Positions 9,301-16,071 of a DNA stretch of 64,000 nt are shown here, piece after piece (position 1 is the first letter of the stretch; every line of letters starts with the position of its first letter). The notes below the pieces were generated by a model. The model worked only from the letters and a program-made list of their open reading frames with translations, did no database searches and was not told the DNA's origin. Origin of the DNA: Gillisia sp. Hel1_33_143 (GTDB lineage: Bacteria; Bacteroidota; Bacteroidia; Flavobacteriales; Flavobacteriaceae); the NCBI RefSeq assembly GCF_900104765.1, contig NZ_LT629737.1, forward strand, positions 2,356,001 through 2,420,000. The letters are read 5' to 3'. Made by a program: the position numbers and the translations under genes.

Positions 9301-10672
9301 GTTGCCCGAAAATAGCAGAGTTCATCATCTTTGAAGAACTATTAAAGGTGACGCGATCTTTAAGATTTTTTAGTTCTTGTTTTCCTAAATTTTCATATTC
9401 TTTATGTTTTTTCGTGATCTCAAAGGCCGTAAATTCTACAATAATAACGGCTCCATCTATTATAATACCAAAATCTATAGCCCCTAAGCTCATCAAATTT
9501 GCATCTACTCCAAAGATGTACATTAAAGAAAGTGCGAATAGAAGACATAGCGGTATTACAGATGCCACTACTAAACCAGAGCGAAAATTACCTAATAGTA
9601 ATACCACAACAAAAATTACGATAAGGCATCCTACAATAAGGTTTTCTGCAATGGTAAAAGTAGTTCTTCCAATTAATTCACTTCTATCTAAGAAAGGCTT
9701 AATCACTACCCCTTCAGGTAGCGAAGTAGCAATCTCTGAAACCCTTGCTTTTACATCTTCTATTACCTTGTTAGAGTTTGCTCCTTTTAACATCATTACT
9801 TGCCCAAGTACGGTTTCTCCTTTTCCGTTGGCTGTAATGGCACCAAAACGGGTGGCTTGACCAAATCCAACTTCAGCTACATCTTTTATAAAAACAGGTA
9901 TACCATTATCATTCTCCACCACGATATTTCTAATATCATCTAAAGAGGATACGCGTCCTTGTCCCCGTATAAAATAAGCTTGATTTACTTTTTCTATATA
10001 TCCACCACCTGCAACGCTATTGTTATTCTCTAATGCACTAAATATCTTCGATATAGAAATATGCATTGCATTCAATTTTTTTGAATTGATGGCAACTTCA
10101 TACTCTTTTACATAACCTCCCCACGCATTGATTTCTACCACACCTCTAATGCCAGAAAGCTGCCTTTTTACCAACCAGTCTTGAATGGTTCTAAGATCTT
10201 CTGCAGAGTAACGGTCTTCAAATCCTGGCTCGGTATCTAAAGTATATTGATAGATCTCACCTAATCCGGTAGTGATTGGCCCCATTTGTGGCTTACCAAA
10301 ACCTTCGGGAATCTTTTCTGAAGCCGATTTAATTTTTTCTGCAATAAGTTGTCTTGGGAGATAAGTGCCTAGATCTTCTTCAAAAACAATGGTAACTACA
10401 GATAATCCAAATTTAGAGACCGATCTAATTTCTTTTACTCCGGGCAAGTTCGCCATTTCCAGTTCTACAGGATAGGTAATATATTGTTCCATATCTTGAG
10501 TAGAAAGATTCTGGGAAGTAGTAATTACCTGTACTTGATTATTGGTTACATCTGGTACAGCACCAATAGGAATTTGAGAAAGCGAATAGATCCCAAAACC
10601 AACAATGAAGATCGTAAAAAGCAAGATTATTAGCTTGTGTGAAATACTAAATTTAATGATACGATCGAGCAT
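6329..10672 (-). CDS. cusA: CusA/CzcA heavy-metal RND pump fused to a TolC-like outer-membrane domain
   Basis: This protein has 1447 residues. About 1-1045 is a complete heavy-metal RND transporter: a first membrane helix at 10-30, porter and docking domains, two groups of membrane helices, and the HME-type proton-relay signature DFGxxxDGAxxxxE near 398-411. About residue 1050-1067 is a signal-peptide-like stretch (PLSVILLLFGFSAFSQE). About 1068-1447 resembles a TolC/CusC-type coiled-coil channel. Stand-alone CusA is about 1040 residues. Such fusions are known in Bacteroidota. The pump would expel divalent or monovalent metal ions using the proton gradient. Its start lies 55 bp after the end of the broken kinase gene, and the adaptor follows. 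Confidence 0.92.
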   Translation of the reverse strand: MLDRIIKFSISHKLIILLFTIFIVGFGIYSLSQIPIGAVPDVTNNQVQVITTSQNLSTQDMEQYITYPVELEMANLPGVKEIRSVSKFGLSVVTIVFEEDLGTYLPRQLIAEKIKSASEKIPEGFGKPQMGPITTGLGEIYQYTLDTEPGFEDRYSAEDLRTIQDWLVKRQLSGIRGVVEINAWGGYVKEYEVAINSKKLNAMHISISKIFSALENNNSVAGGGYIEKVNQAYFIRGQGRVSSLDDIRNIVVENDNGIPVFIKDVAEVGFGQATRFGAITANGKGETVLGQVMMLKGANSNKVIEDVKARVSEIATSLPEGVVIKPFLDRSELIGRTTFTIAENLIVGCLIVIFVVVLLLGNFRSGLVVASVIPLCLLFALSLMYIFGVDANLMSLGAIDFGIIIDGAVIIVEFTAFEITKKHKEYENLGKQELKNLKDRVTFNSSSKMMNSAIFGQLIILIVFIPILSLTGVEGKMFRPMALTFSFALIGAMILCLTYVPVASALFLRSKEQSEKNISVRLIKFLNRSYKPAIIWALNKKKLVLGIAIALLIFSGYIFSRRGGEFIPQLDEGDFVIQPVLKTGTSLSKTIETTTEIENILLDSFPEVEQVVSRIGAAEVPTDPMSMEESDVIISLKPKSEWVSAKTKDELAERFKEALAIIPGMEIEFTQPIEMRFNELITGVRADIAIKIFGENLDILNSKAQKIKNLIRDVEGASDITVEKIVGLPQMNVNFNREKIARYGLNIADLNKVITMGFSGETAGSVFEGEKRFDMVLRLQKESRKDISNLKNLYVDTPSGAKIPLSELADITYQKGAAKISRDNTQRRIVVGVNVRDSDLQTVVDKIKGIVEPNISLPPGYTITYGGQFENLQSATARLKVAVPIALILIFILLYFAFGTIREALMIFSAIPLAAVGGILLLWARGMPFSISAGVGFIALFGIAVLNGIVLIEHFKELREDGMKNDDDLIVNGAQNRLRAVLLTASAFALGFLPMAVSSGAGAEVQRPLATVVIGGLITSTLLTLIVLPVIYSLFSKEKKKKEADTKNLKIKPLSVILLLFGFSAFSQETQVITIENVQDLKEIALENNLGLKASSLRINESDALIGTAFTFDKTEGYFGKDESNRALDKSLNVIGIRQFFDFPTVYLARKKVRKAQFREAQSSFQLKKLRIEQQVAEVYYQLQYENAKISAYKDLDSLYQKFAYAAKRRFELGETNYLEKITARSKQKQLETQLKQAQNELNISYEKLKPLLNTDKDVIIQTWKLDKVALDNLGIEGNPGIDLYRNKTDYFKAQAGLEKQQLLPDISLNYFQFNNDMVEDPLRGYQVGIHIPILFFGNSSKIKAANFAKSASIQDAKDYENRLNSEYNQLLQQMNKHEQALSYYESEGKELSKEIIKTATMSFKNGEIDFFEYIQSLENSYAIILTYYENLNAYNKTVLQLNYLTL

Positions 10673-11204
10673 AGGAATATTTTATCTAAGTCAAATATAG
10701 ACCTGATCTCTAAGTTAAGAGAAATTTCTAGCTTAAGATTGGCTTAAATAGTATTTTAAAACTGGTGCCTCCTTCTAATTGGCTTTCTAATTCTATTTTA
10801 GCACCAATAGCGTCTGCAGATTTTTTAGCAATAGATAATCCAAGTCCGTTTCCTTTAATATGCTTATGTTGCAACGCATTAGATCTATAGAAGCTATTAA
10901 ATATTTTCTGAATATCTTCTTTTTTGATACCTATCCCATTGTCGGTAATAGTACAAATTATGGCTTCCTTTCTTGCTTCTAGAACTATAGATATAATTCC
11001 ATTTTCATAAGAGTATTTAACGGCATTTTGAATAATATTATCTAGAATTAGATGTGCGTTATATCTAGGTACAACATAATCTCGATTGGTTTGAAGCTTT
11101 AATTTAACCTGTAGATTCTTATGCTGAATTGCTTCTTTGTTTTTATACACTATTTCATCTACCAAGGTAGAAAGTAAGGTTACATCTTTAGACTTGTACT
11201 TTCC

Positions 11205-11218
11205 TGAAATAGGTTGAC
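11205..11218. repeat. Left terminal inverted repeat of the IS3 element
   Basis: TGAAATAGGTTGAC is exactly the reverse complement of 12527-12540. The matching stops at the next inner base. Confidence 0.9.
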
Positions 11219-11248
11219 TAAAAATTAAACCTTTTAGCACTATACCTA

Positions 11249-11638
11249 ATGAAAGAACAAAATGAACACTGTCGAAAAACTTCCTACAAAAAAGTAGGGT
11301 ATGATCTTAAGCTAGTTATTATTGATCAGATCCAGAATGCACAAATCTCTATCAATCATGCTTCCGATAAATATGAGGTTTCCAGAGCTTCCATCTATTA
11401 TTGGTTGAAAAAATACAGTACTTTAGAACAAAAGAAACAAGGGATGAGCAAGAAAGATGAGATCAAGAAACTCAAAGAAAAAATAGAGGAATTAGAGTTT
11501 GTAAAAGACTTCCAACAAGACATTATTGCTGACATGGAACTTATTACCGGAGTTGATATGTCAAAAAAGTCATTGCCCAAAACATTAGCAGACGAGATCG
11601 AAAAAAAGAAGCAAAACCGTTTAAAAGAAAATGGTTGA
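11249..11638 (+). CDS. IS3-family transposase OrfA (helix-turn-helix subunit)
   Basis: This 129-residue protein has an N-terminal helix-turn-helix (ISINHASDKYEVSRASIYYW) and a leucine-zipper-like helix (EIKKLKEKIEELEFVKDFQQ) used for multimerisation. Near its end, codons AAA AAG preceded by A form the heptamer A_AAA_AAG at 11602-11608, the classic -1 frameshift site of IS3 elements. Slippage moves translation into the orfB frame, giving ...EIEKK joined to EAKPFKRKWLIQCFG. That frame is open from before the heptamer. OrfA alone usually acts as a repressor or regulator of transposition. Confidence 0.92.
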   Translation: MKEQNEHCRKTSYKKVGYDLKLVIIDQIQNAQISINHASDKYEVSRASIYYWLKKYSTLEQKKQGMSKKDEIKKLKEKIEELEFVKDFQQDIIADMELITGVDMSKKSLPKTLADEIEKKKQNRLKENG

Positions 11639-12501
11639 TCCAATGTTTTGGGGTTTCCAAACAAGCTTTTTATAAGCGCTTAAAATCTCATCAGAACAGG
11701 CAAACAGAGCAACAGCTAATTATTCGACTCATCAAAGAGTATCGGAGTCAGTATGGACTGCGTACCGGTGGAATTAAACTGTATCAGGAATTAAAGGCTG
11801 ATATGGACAGACTCGGTATTAAAATAGGAAGGGATAAATTCTATCGAGTAATGCGAATGAATAACCTGCTCGTTCCTAAATTAAAGCGGTTCCATATCAC
11901 AACCGATTCAAAACACCGGTTCTTTAAATACAAAAACCTCGTAAAAGACAAAGTTCCCACCAGGCCGGAACAACTTTGGGTAAGCGATATTACCTATATC
12001 AAAACGCAGAACGGACACAGTTACTTGGCATTAGTCACAGACGCCTATTCTAAGCAAATTATGGGTTATAAATTGGCAAGCCATATGAAGACATCACTTT
12101 GCATCGATGCGCTTAAAATGGCCATTAAAAACAGGAAATACAAGAATCAGAAACTCATTCATCATTCAGATCGTGGAATTCAGTATTGCAATCCCCAATA
12201 CACCAGCTTTACTGAGGAACATGGAATACAAATGAGCATGACCGAGAAATACGACCCATACGAGAATGCCATGGCTGAGAGAATCAACAGAACCCTTAAA
12301 TATGAATATGATTTAAAACGGACTATAAAAAATACTAACTTAGCGAAGAAGATGGTCAAACGAGCTGTTGAGATTTACAACAACAAAAGACCTCATTTTA
12401 GTCTCAAATTGAACACCCCTAACTTTGTTCATTTGAATCGAAATGTAGACTATCATTCCTACAAAAGGAACAAACAAAATTTAGAATTATTAACCATTTA
12501 A
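11635..12501 (+). CDS. IS3-family transposase OrfB (DDE integrase domain)
   Basis: This is the catalytic half of the transposase. An HTH_21-like segment (RSQYGLRTGGIKLYQEL) precedes an RNase-H-fold domain with the DDE triad at Asp118 (VSDITYI), Asp179 (HHSDRGIQY) and Glu215 (NAMAERINRT). The last two are 36 positions apart, as in the DD(35)E signature. Read alone it would need a TTG start at 11635 that overlaps the orfA stop. More likely the active protein is the OrfAB fusion made by -1 frameshifting at 11602-11608. All catalytic residues are present and the frame is intact, so the element may still be mobile. Confidence 0.93.
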   Translation: MIQCFGVSKQAFYKRLKSHQNRQTEQQLIIRLIKEYRSQYGLRTGGIKLYQELKADMDRLGIKIGRDKFYRVMRMNNLLVPKLKRFHITTDSKHRFFKYKNLVKDKVPTRPEQLWVSDITYIKTQNGHSYLALVTDAYSKQIMGYKLASHMKTSLCIDALKMAIKNRKYKNQKLIHHSDRGIQYCNPQYTSFTEEHGIQMSMTEKYDPYENAMAERINRTLKYEYDLKRTIKNTNLAKKMVKRAVEIYNNKRPHFSLKLNTPNFVHLNRNVDYHSYKRNKQNLELLTI

Positions 12502-12526
12502 ATTGTCGGAAATTGAATCAAAAATG

Positions 12527-12540
12527 GTCAACCTATTTCA
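12527..12540. repeat. Right terminal inverted repeat of the IS3 element
   Basis: GTCAACCTATTTCA is a perfect inverted copy of 11205-11218. It marks the right end of the insertion, where the kinase reading frame resumes on the minus strand. Confidence 0.9.
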
Positions 12541-13494
12541 GTATAATACAACTCGGAAATGGTAGGAGCGTCCATTCTAGCTAAAGTGAGTAGTTGGTCC
12601 AAGGTAAAGCTCATAGTATCTATAACTCCTAGACTGTACTCTATTTTTTCTACGTATTCGGCGGCACTGCGTTCTTTTTGAATTAGCACTTCTAGATTTC
12701 CTCTTAATGAAGCTAATGGTGTACGGAGCTCATGAGAAGCGTCTGATGTAAATTGGCGTTCTCTCTCTATAGTTCTTTCAATTCTATTTAAGAGTTCATT
12801 TATGGCCGATGATAGTTCGTGTAGTTCATCTTTTTTCTGAGGTAAAGCTACTCGGTCATTTAGATTATTTCTGGTAATTTTATTAGTTGTAGCAATTATA
12901 GATCTTATGGGAGCAATACTTCTACCGGCAAGAAAGCTAGAGATGAAAAATAGACCAATAATTATTAGAGGGTAGAGAAGTAGTAAGGTATTTCCAAGAT
13001 TTCTAATTACTCTGGTAGAACCTTCCAAAGACATTGCCGCAACCACGTATCCTTTTAAAACATCATTTTTCTCTATTGGCAATTGTACCTGGCGTATTGG
13101 CTCATTAGATAGGATTGTATTAAAATGCTAACCGGCTTTTTGATTTGCTGAGGTTGCTAATTCCTTATCTTTAAGGTTTGGAGACTTGTCAAATAATTTT
13201 CCGTTTGTTCCTGATAGCTGAATAAATACAGGATTAACCTGAACTTCTACATGTTCGCGTTCTTCCAATTCCTCTTTATTAGAGAAATAAATACTATCAT
13301 TAGAAATAGTGATCTCCTGGGTATGCTTTTGGATCTCAAAGTTCAGATCTTTATCTAGATTTGCGTAAACAGTACTTTTAACTACAAAAAAGATCACCAA
13401 AAAAACCAGTCCAACAATAAGGGCAGTGGCAACTATATAATGATAAGCGATCCTATTTTTAAAATTTAGTTTCATTCTGCTTTTTGTAACTTAT

Positions 13495-14169
13495 CTAAGA
13501 TCTAGGTTCTTTAATAATATATCCAACCCCGCGAATGGTCTCAATTAAATTGTTTTGGACATTTAAATTAAGTTTCTTTCTTAATGAATTTATATAGACA
13601 TCAATAACGCTAGAATCATAATCAAAATGAATATTCCAAACCTTGCGGATGATCTCGGTCCTCTCGCAAACTTTACCTTTATGCTGAAGTAAATATTGAA
13701 GCAGTTCAAATTCTCTTTGAGTTAGGTGTACTTCATCTATATCATTATAAACTTGATGGGTGGAAATATTTAAAACTATTTTTCCTACAGTTAATTTATG
13801 TTCTTCTTTAGCACCTTTTCTTAATTGAACCTTAATACGTTCTAGTAATTCTTTAAAATGAAATGGTTTTTTGATAAAATCATTGGCTCCGCTTTTCAAG
13901 CCTAGAACGGTTTCATCTACTGTATCTTTCGCGGTTAAAAAGATAATTGGTGTTTCTTTATCATGATTTCTAAAATTACTACAGATCTCAATGCCGCTCA
14001 TACCGGGAAGCATCCAGTCTAGAAGCAATAGATCATAATTCTTGGCAAGTGCCAATTCTAATCCTTTGCTGCCATCATCGGCTACCTCTACGGTAAAGCC
14101 ATTTTCCTCTAATCCCTGTTTCACAAAATTGGCAATACCAACTTCATCTTCTACAAGTAATAATTTCAT
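13495..14169 (-). CDS. OmpR-family response regulator (probable metal-efflux regulator)
   Basis: This 224-residue protein has a receiver domain (acidic pair E7/D8, phosphoacceptor Asp51 in LLLLDWMLPG, Thr79, Lys101) and a C-terminal winged-helix DNA-binding domain ending in the RGVGYII segment. It is intact, whereas its partner kinase, encoded 20 bp downstream, is not. The gene order regulator-kinase-CusA-CusB suggests it controls the metal pump (CusR/CzcR-like role). With no cognate kinase it may be phosphorylated by acetyl phosphate or another kinase, or act unphosphorylated. A tandem repeat at 14216-14234 may be its own operator. Confidence 0.9.
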   Translation of the reverse strand: MKLLLVEDEVGIANFVKQGLEENGFTVEVADDGSKGLELALAKNYDLLLLDWMLPGMSGIEICSNFRNHDKETPIIFLTAKDTVDETVLGLKSGANDFIKKPFHFKELLERIKVQLRKGAKEEHKLTVGKIVLNISTHQVYNDIDEVHLTQREFELLQYLLQHKGKVCERTEIIRKVWNIHFDYDSSVIDVYINSLRKKLNLNVQNNLIETIRGVGYIIKEPRS

Positions 14170-14215
14170 CTTACAAATTTTAATTTTTATTCTTTAATAG
14201 CTCTTAATAAATACC

Positions 14216-14234
14216 TTAAGATTCAATTAAGATT
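14216..14234 (-). promoter_or_regulatory. Possible operator: two direct repeats 11 bp apart
   Basis: The octamer TTAAGATT occurs at 14216-14223 and again at 14227-14234, an 11-bp period typical of OmpR/PhoB-family binding sites. It lies 47-65 bp upstream of the response-regulator start. A weak -7-like element (TAAAATTTG, 14182-14174, minus) sits between the repeats and the start codon. Autoregulation is inferred and not shown. Confidence 0.35.
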
Positions 14235-14365
14235 TAAAGGAGGAATATCATATTTATATTATTCTATCGCTCATAATTTGGTATTATCTCTATTTTATAG
14301 GAAGTTTCAAAAAGATCAAGGTTCAACTAAAGATCGGTTTTTAAAAATCTCATTAGAACTTTTAT

Positions 14366-15073
14366 TTAAGCGAGATTTACTCCAAAAAAATAACCTACAA
14401 CAGCCGTTAATCCCATGGCAACAGTACCCCAAAAAGTTATTCTAAGAACAGCTTTTGCAATATTAGATCCTCCAGCTTTGGCGGCTAAGGCCCCCAGAAT
14501 TATCAAGAAAATAGTGGCAAAACCATACAAGTAATACTCCATAGATTGAACCGGTAGAAAAAGAACTACTAATAATGGTAGCACGCCACCTACGGTAAAG
14601 GAGGCTCCAGATGCAAAAGCAGCCTGAATTGGTTTTGCTTGGCTTATCTCATTAATTCCCAATTCATCTCTAATATGGGCGGCCAGTACATCATGCTCGG
14701 TTAGCTCTTTGGCTACAATTAGTGCGGTATCTTTTTTAAGTCCTCTTTTTTCATAGATCTCTGCAAGGCGCTGCAATTCTAATTCTGGAGTTTCTTCTAA
14801 TTCTATTTTTTCTCTGGCGATATCTGCACTTTCCACGTCGGTTTGTGAGCTAACAGAGACATATTCTCCGGCAGCCATAGAAAGTGCACCTGCTACCAAT
14901 CCTGCCAACGTGGCCAGAATAATAGGCTCTCTTAAGTCGCTGGCAGCTGCTACCCCTATGGCTAAACTTGCAGTAGAAAGAATACCATCATTTGCACCCA
15001 AAACTGCCGCTCTTAACCAATTACTTCTATGTATGTAATGATTATCCAAATAGTCGTCTACTGTTTCGCTCAT
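14366..15073 (-). CDS. VIT1/CCC1 family membrane transporter (iron/manganese)
   Basis: This 235-residue protein has about five membrane helices and the family motif LGANDGILSTASLAIGVAAAS in the first helix, followed by AGEYVSVSSQTD and a cytoplasmic helical metal-binding loop rich in Glu (about residues 85-135). Members move Fe(II) or Mn(II) out of the cytoplasm, into vacuoles in plants and yeast. It stands alone, divergent from the secreted protein at 15337, next to the metal-efflux locus. The intergenic stretch 15074-15336 holds both 5' regions. I found no full-consensus -7 element for either gene there. Confidence 0.87.
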   Translation of the reverse strand: MSETVDDYLDNHYIHRSNWLRAAVLGANDGILSTASLAIGVAAASDLREPIILATLAGLVAGALSMAAGEYVSVSSQTDVESADIAREKIELEETPELELQRLAEIYEKRGLKKDTALIVAKELTEHDVLAAHIRDELGINEISQAKPIQAAFASGASFTVGGVLPLLVVLFLPVQSMEYYLYGFATIFLIILGALAAKAGGSNIAKAVLRITFWGTVAMGLTAVVGYFFGVNLA

Positions 15074-15336
15074 CGGTATGCCTTATTAATGTTAAGTTTG
15101 AATTATGAAAATAAGAGGTGTTCCTATTTTTACTGAAGATAATTAAATAAATCCAACAAGATTAGTATTTAATAGCAGCTTAGAAATAAGATATGTTCTA
15201 GATAGCACGAATAATTTTATTCTAAACTTTTAAGTTGATTCAACAAGAGTTTAGTCTACTATATATTTAGAAATATAAATTCTTATATTTATAAAAATGA
15301 ACGGCACTTCGGGCTGGTTCTATAAAACATAATAAC

Positions 15337-15936
15337 ATGAAAAATTTTATAACATTAATAGCAGTTTTAATTGGAATCTCCGGCTTTTCTCAAGATAAAG
15401 AAAGAACTAGTTTACCAGTAGCTATTCAAATTAAAACCGCTGTACTCGCCGCTCCAGAAGATCAAAGAGAAGGAGCAATGGTATATGGATATAGCGAGAG
15501 TGGAGAATTAGAGGTGCTTAGAGAAGGATCTAATTATATGGTTTGTATAGGAGATGACCCTTCCAAAGAAGGAATTCAGGTTACCTGTTATTCTAAAAAG
15601 TTAGAGCCATTTATGGAACGAGGAAGAGCGTTAAAAGCTGCAGGGAGATCTGAAGCTGAAAAAAGACAAATTAGAGCAAAAGAAGCTGCAGATGGAAGTT
15701 TAGAGATGCCGGATGCTCCAAGTGCCTTATTTGTTCTTAGCGGTTCTGAAGAAAATTACAATAAAAATACGGGTGATCTAAAAGATGGTAAATTTAGATA
15801 TGTAGTTTACATTCCTTATGCAACTGCAGAATCTACAGGTTTGCCTATAAAGCCAGAAGCTCCGGGAATGCCATGGATCATGGATCCGGGAACTCATAGA
15901 GCACATATAATGATTTCTCCAATTAGTAAGAACTAA
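15337..15936 (+). CDS. Secreted protein of unknown function
   Basis: This 199-residue protein has a signal peptide (MKNFITLIAVLIGISGFSQ) and no membrane helix after it. The mature part includes DPSKEGIQVTCYSKKLEPFM, PSALFVLSG and the C-terminal segment GMPWIMDPGTHRAHIMIS, which suggests a globular periplasmic or secreted fold with conserved His and Trp. I do not recognise the family with confidence. It is flanked by the divergent VIT gene and the LTA-synthase-like gene, neither of which explains it. Confidence 0.75.
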   Translation: MKNFITLIAVLIGISGFSQDKERTSLPVAIQIKTAVLAAPEDQREGAMVYGYSESGELEVLREGSNYMVCIGDDPSKEGIQVTCYSKKLEPFMERGRALKAAGRSEAEKRQIRAKEAADGSLEMPDAPSALFVLSGSEENYNKNTGDLKDGKFRYVVYIPYATAESTGLPIKPEAPGMPWIMDPGTHRAHIMISPISKN

Positions 15937-16071
15937 GTTTAAGAACTTATTCCTCTGTGAAGAATTGACAATAGAAATAAAAAATTAGTTTTTTGAGCTA
16001 TAATTCATATCGTATTTACATATTTGTATTGTCTTGTTTGAGCTTATATTTAAGAAATAACTCTATTTTGA

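Larger units (their letters stand above)
11205..12540 (+). mobile_element. Complete IS3-family insertion sequence (1336 bp)
   Basis: The ends are perfect 14-bp inverted repeats, TGAAATAGGTTGAC at 11205-11218 and GTCAACCTATTTCA at 12527-12540, starting TG and ending CA. Inside are orfA and orfB with a canonical -1 slippery heptamer at 11602-11608. The element lies in the plus orientation inside a minus-strand histidine-kinase gene. The bases next to the two ends (TCC before 11205, GTA after 12540) do not form the 3-4 bp target duplication usual for the family. This suggests a later rearrangement or flanking deletion. Confidence 0.92.
10728..13475 (-). pseudogene. Sensor histidine kinase, broken by a nonsense codon and an IS3 insertion
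   Basis: The N-terminal part (13475-13131) encodes a membrane helix and start of a sensor domain, then an in-frame TAG at 13130-13128. The same frame resumes (HFNTILSNEPIRQVQLP) through a second membrane helix, HAMP and the phosphoacceptor box FTSDASHELRTPL, and ends at the IS3 element (12540). After the element the frame continues from 11204 to 10728 with the N box (LILDNIIQNAVKYS) and G boxes (DNGIGI, GNGLGL). The original was about 470 residues, typical of metal-sensing CusS/CzcS kinases. It starts 20 bp after the response-regulator gene and sits before the metal pump. No single fragment could both sense the signal and autophosphorylate. Confidence 0.9.

Noticed and set aside
9246-9860. 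Long open frame of 204 codons on the plus strand
   Set aside because: It lies wholly inside the cusA gene on the opposite strand. It has low-complexity Ser/Ile/Lys content and no recognisable domain, as expected of an antisense shadow in an AT-rich gene.
10728-11240. Free-standing HATPase protein starting at a GTG (11240)
   Set aside because: The first 12 codons are IS3 end sequence. The rest is the C-terminal part of the interrupted kinase, so it is a gene fragment.
12528-13082. Separate kinase gene with a TTG start at 13082
   Set aside because: The frame continues upstream without interruption to a TAG at 13130 and then into the N-terminal part of the same kinase. It is best read as a nonsense-mutated gene.
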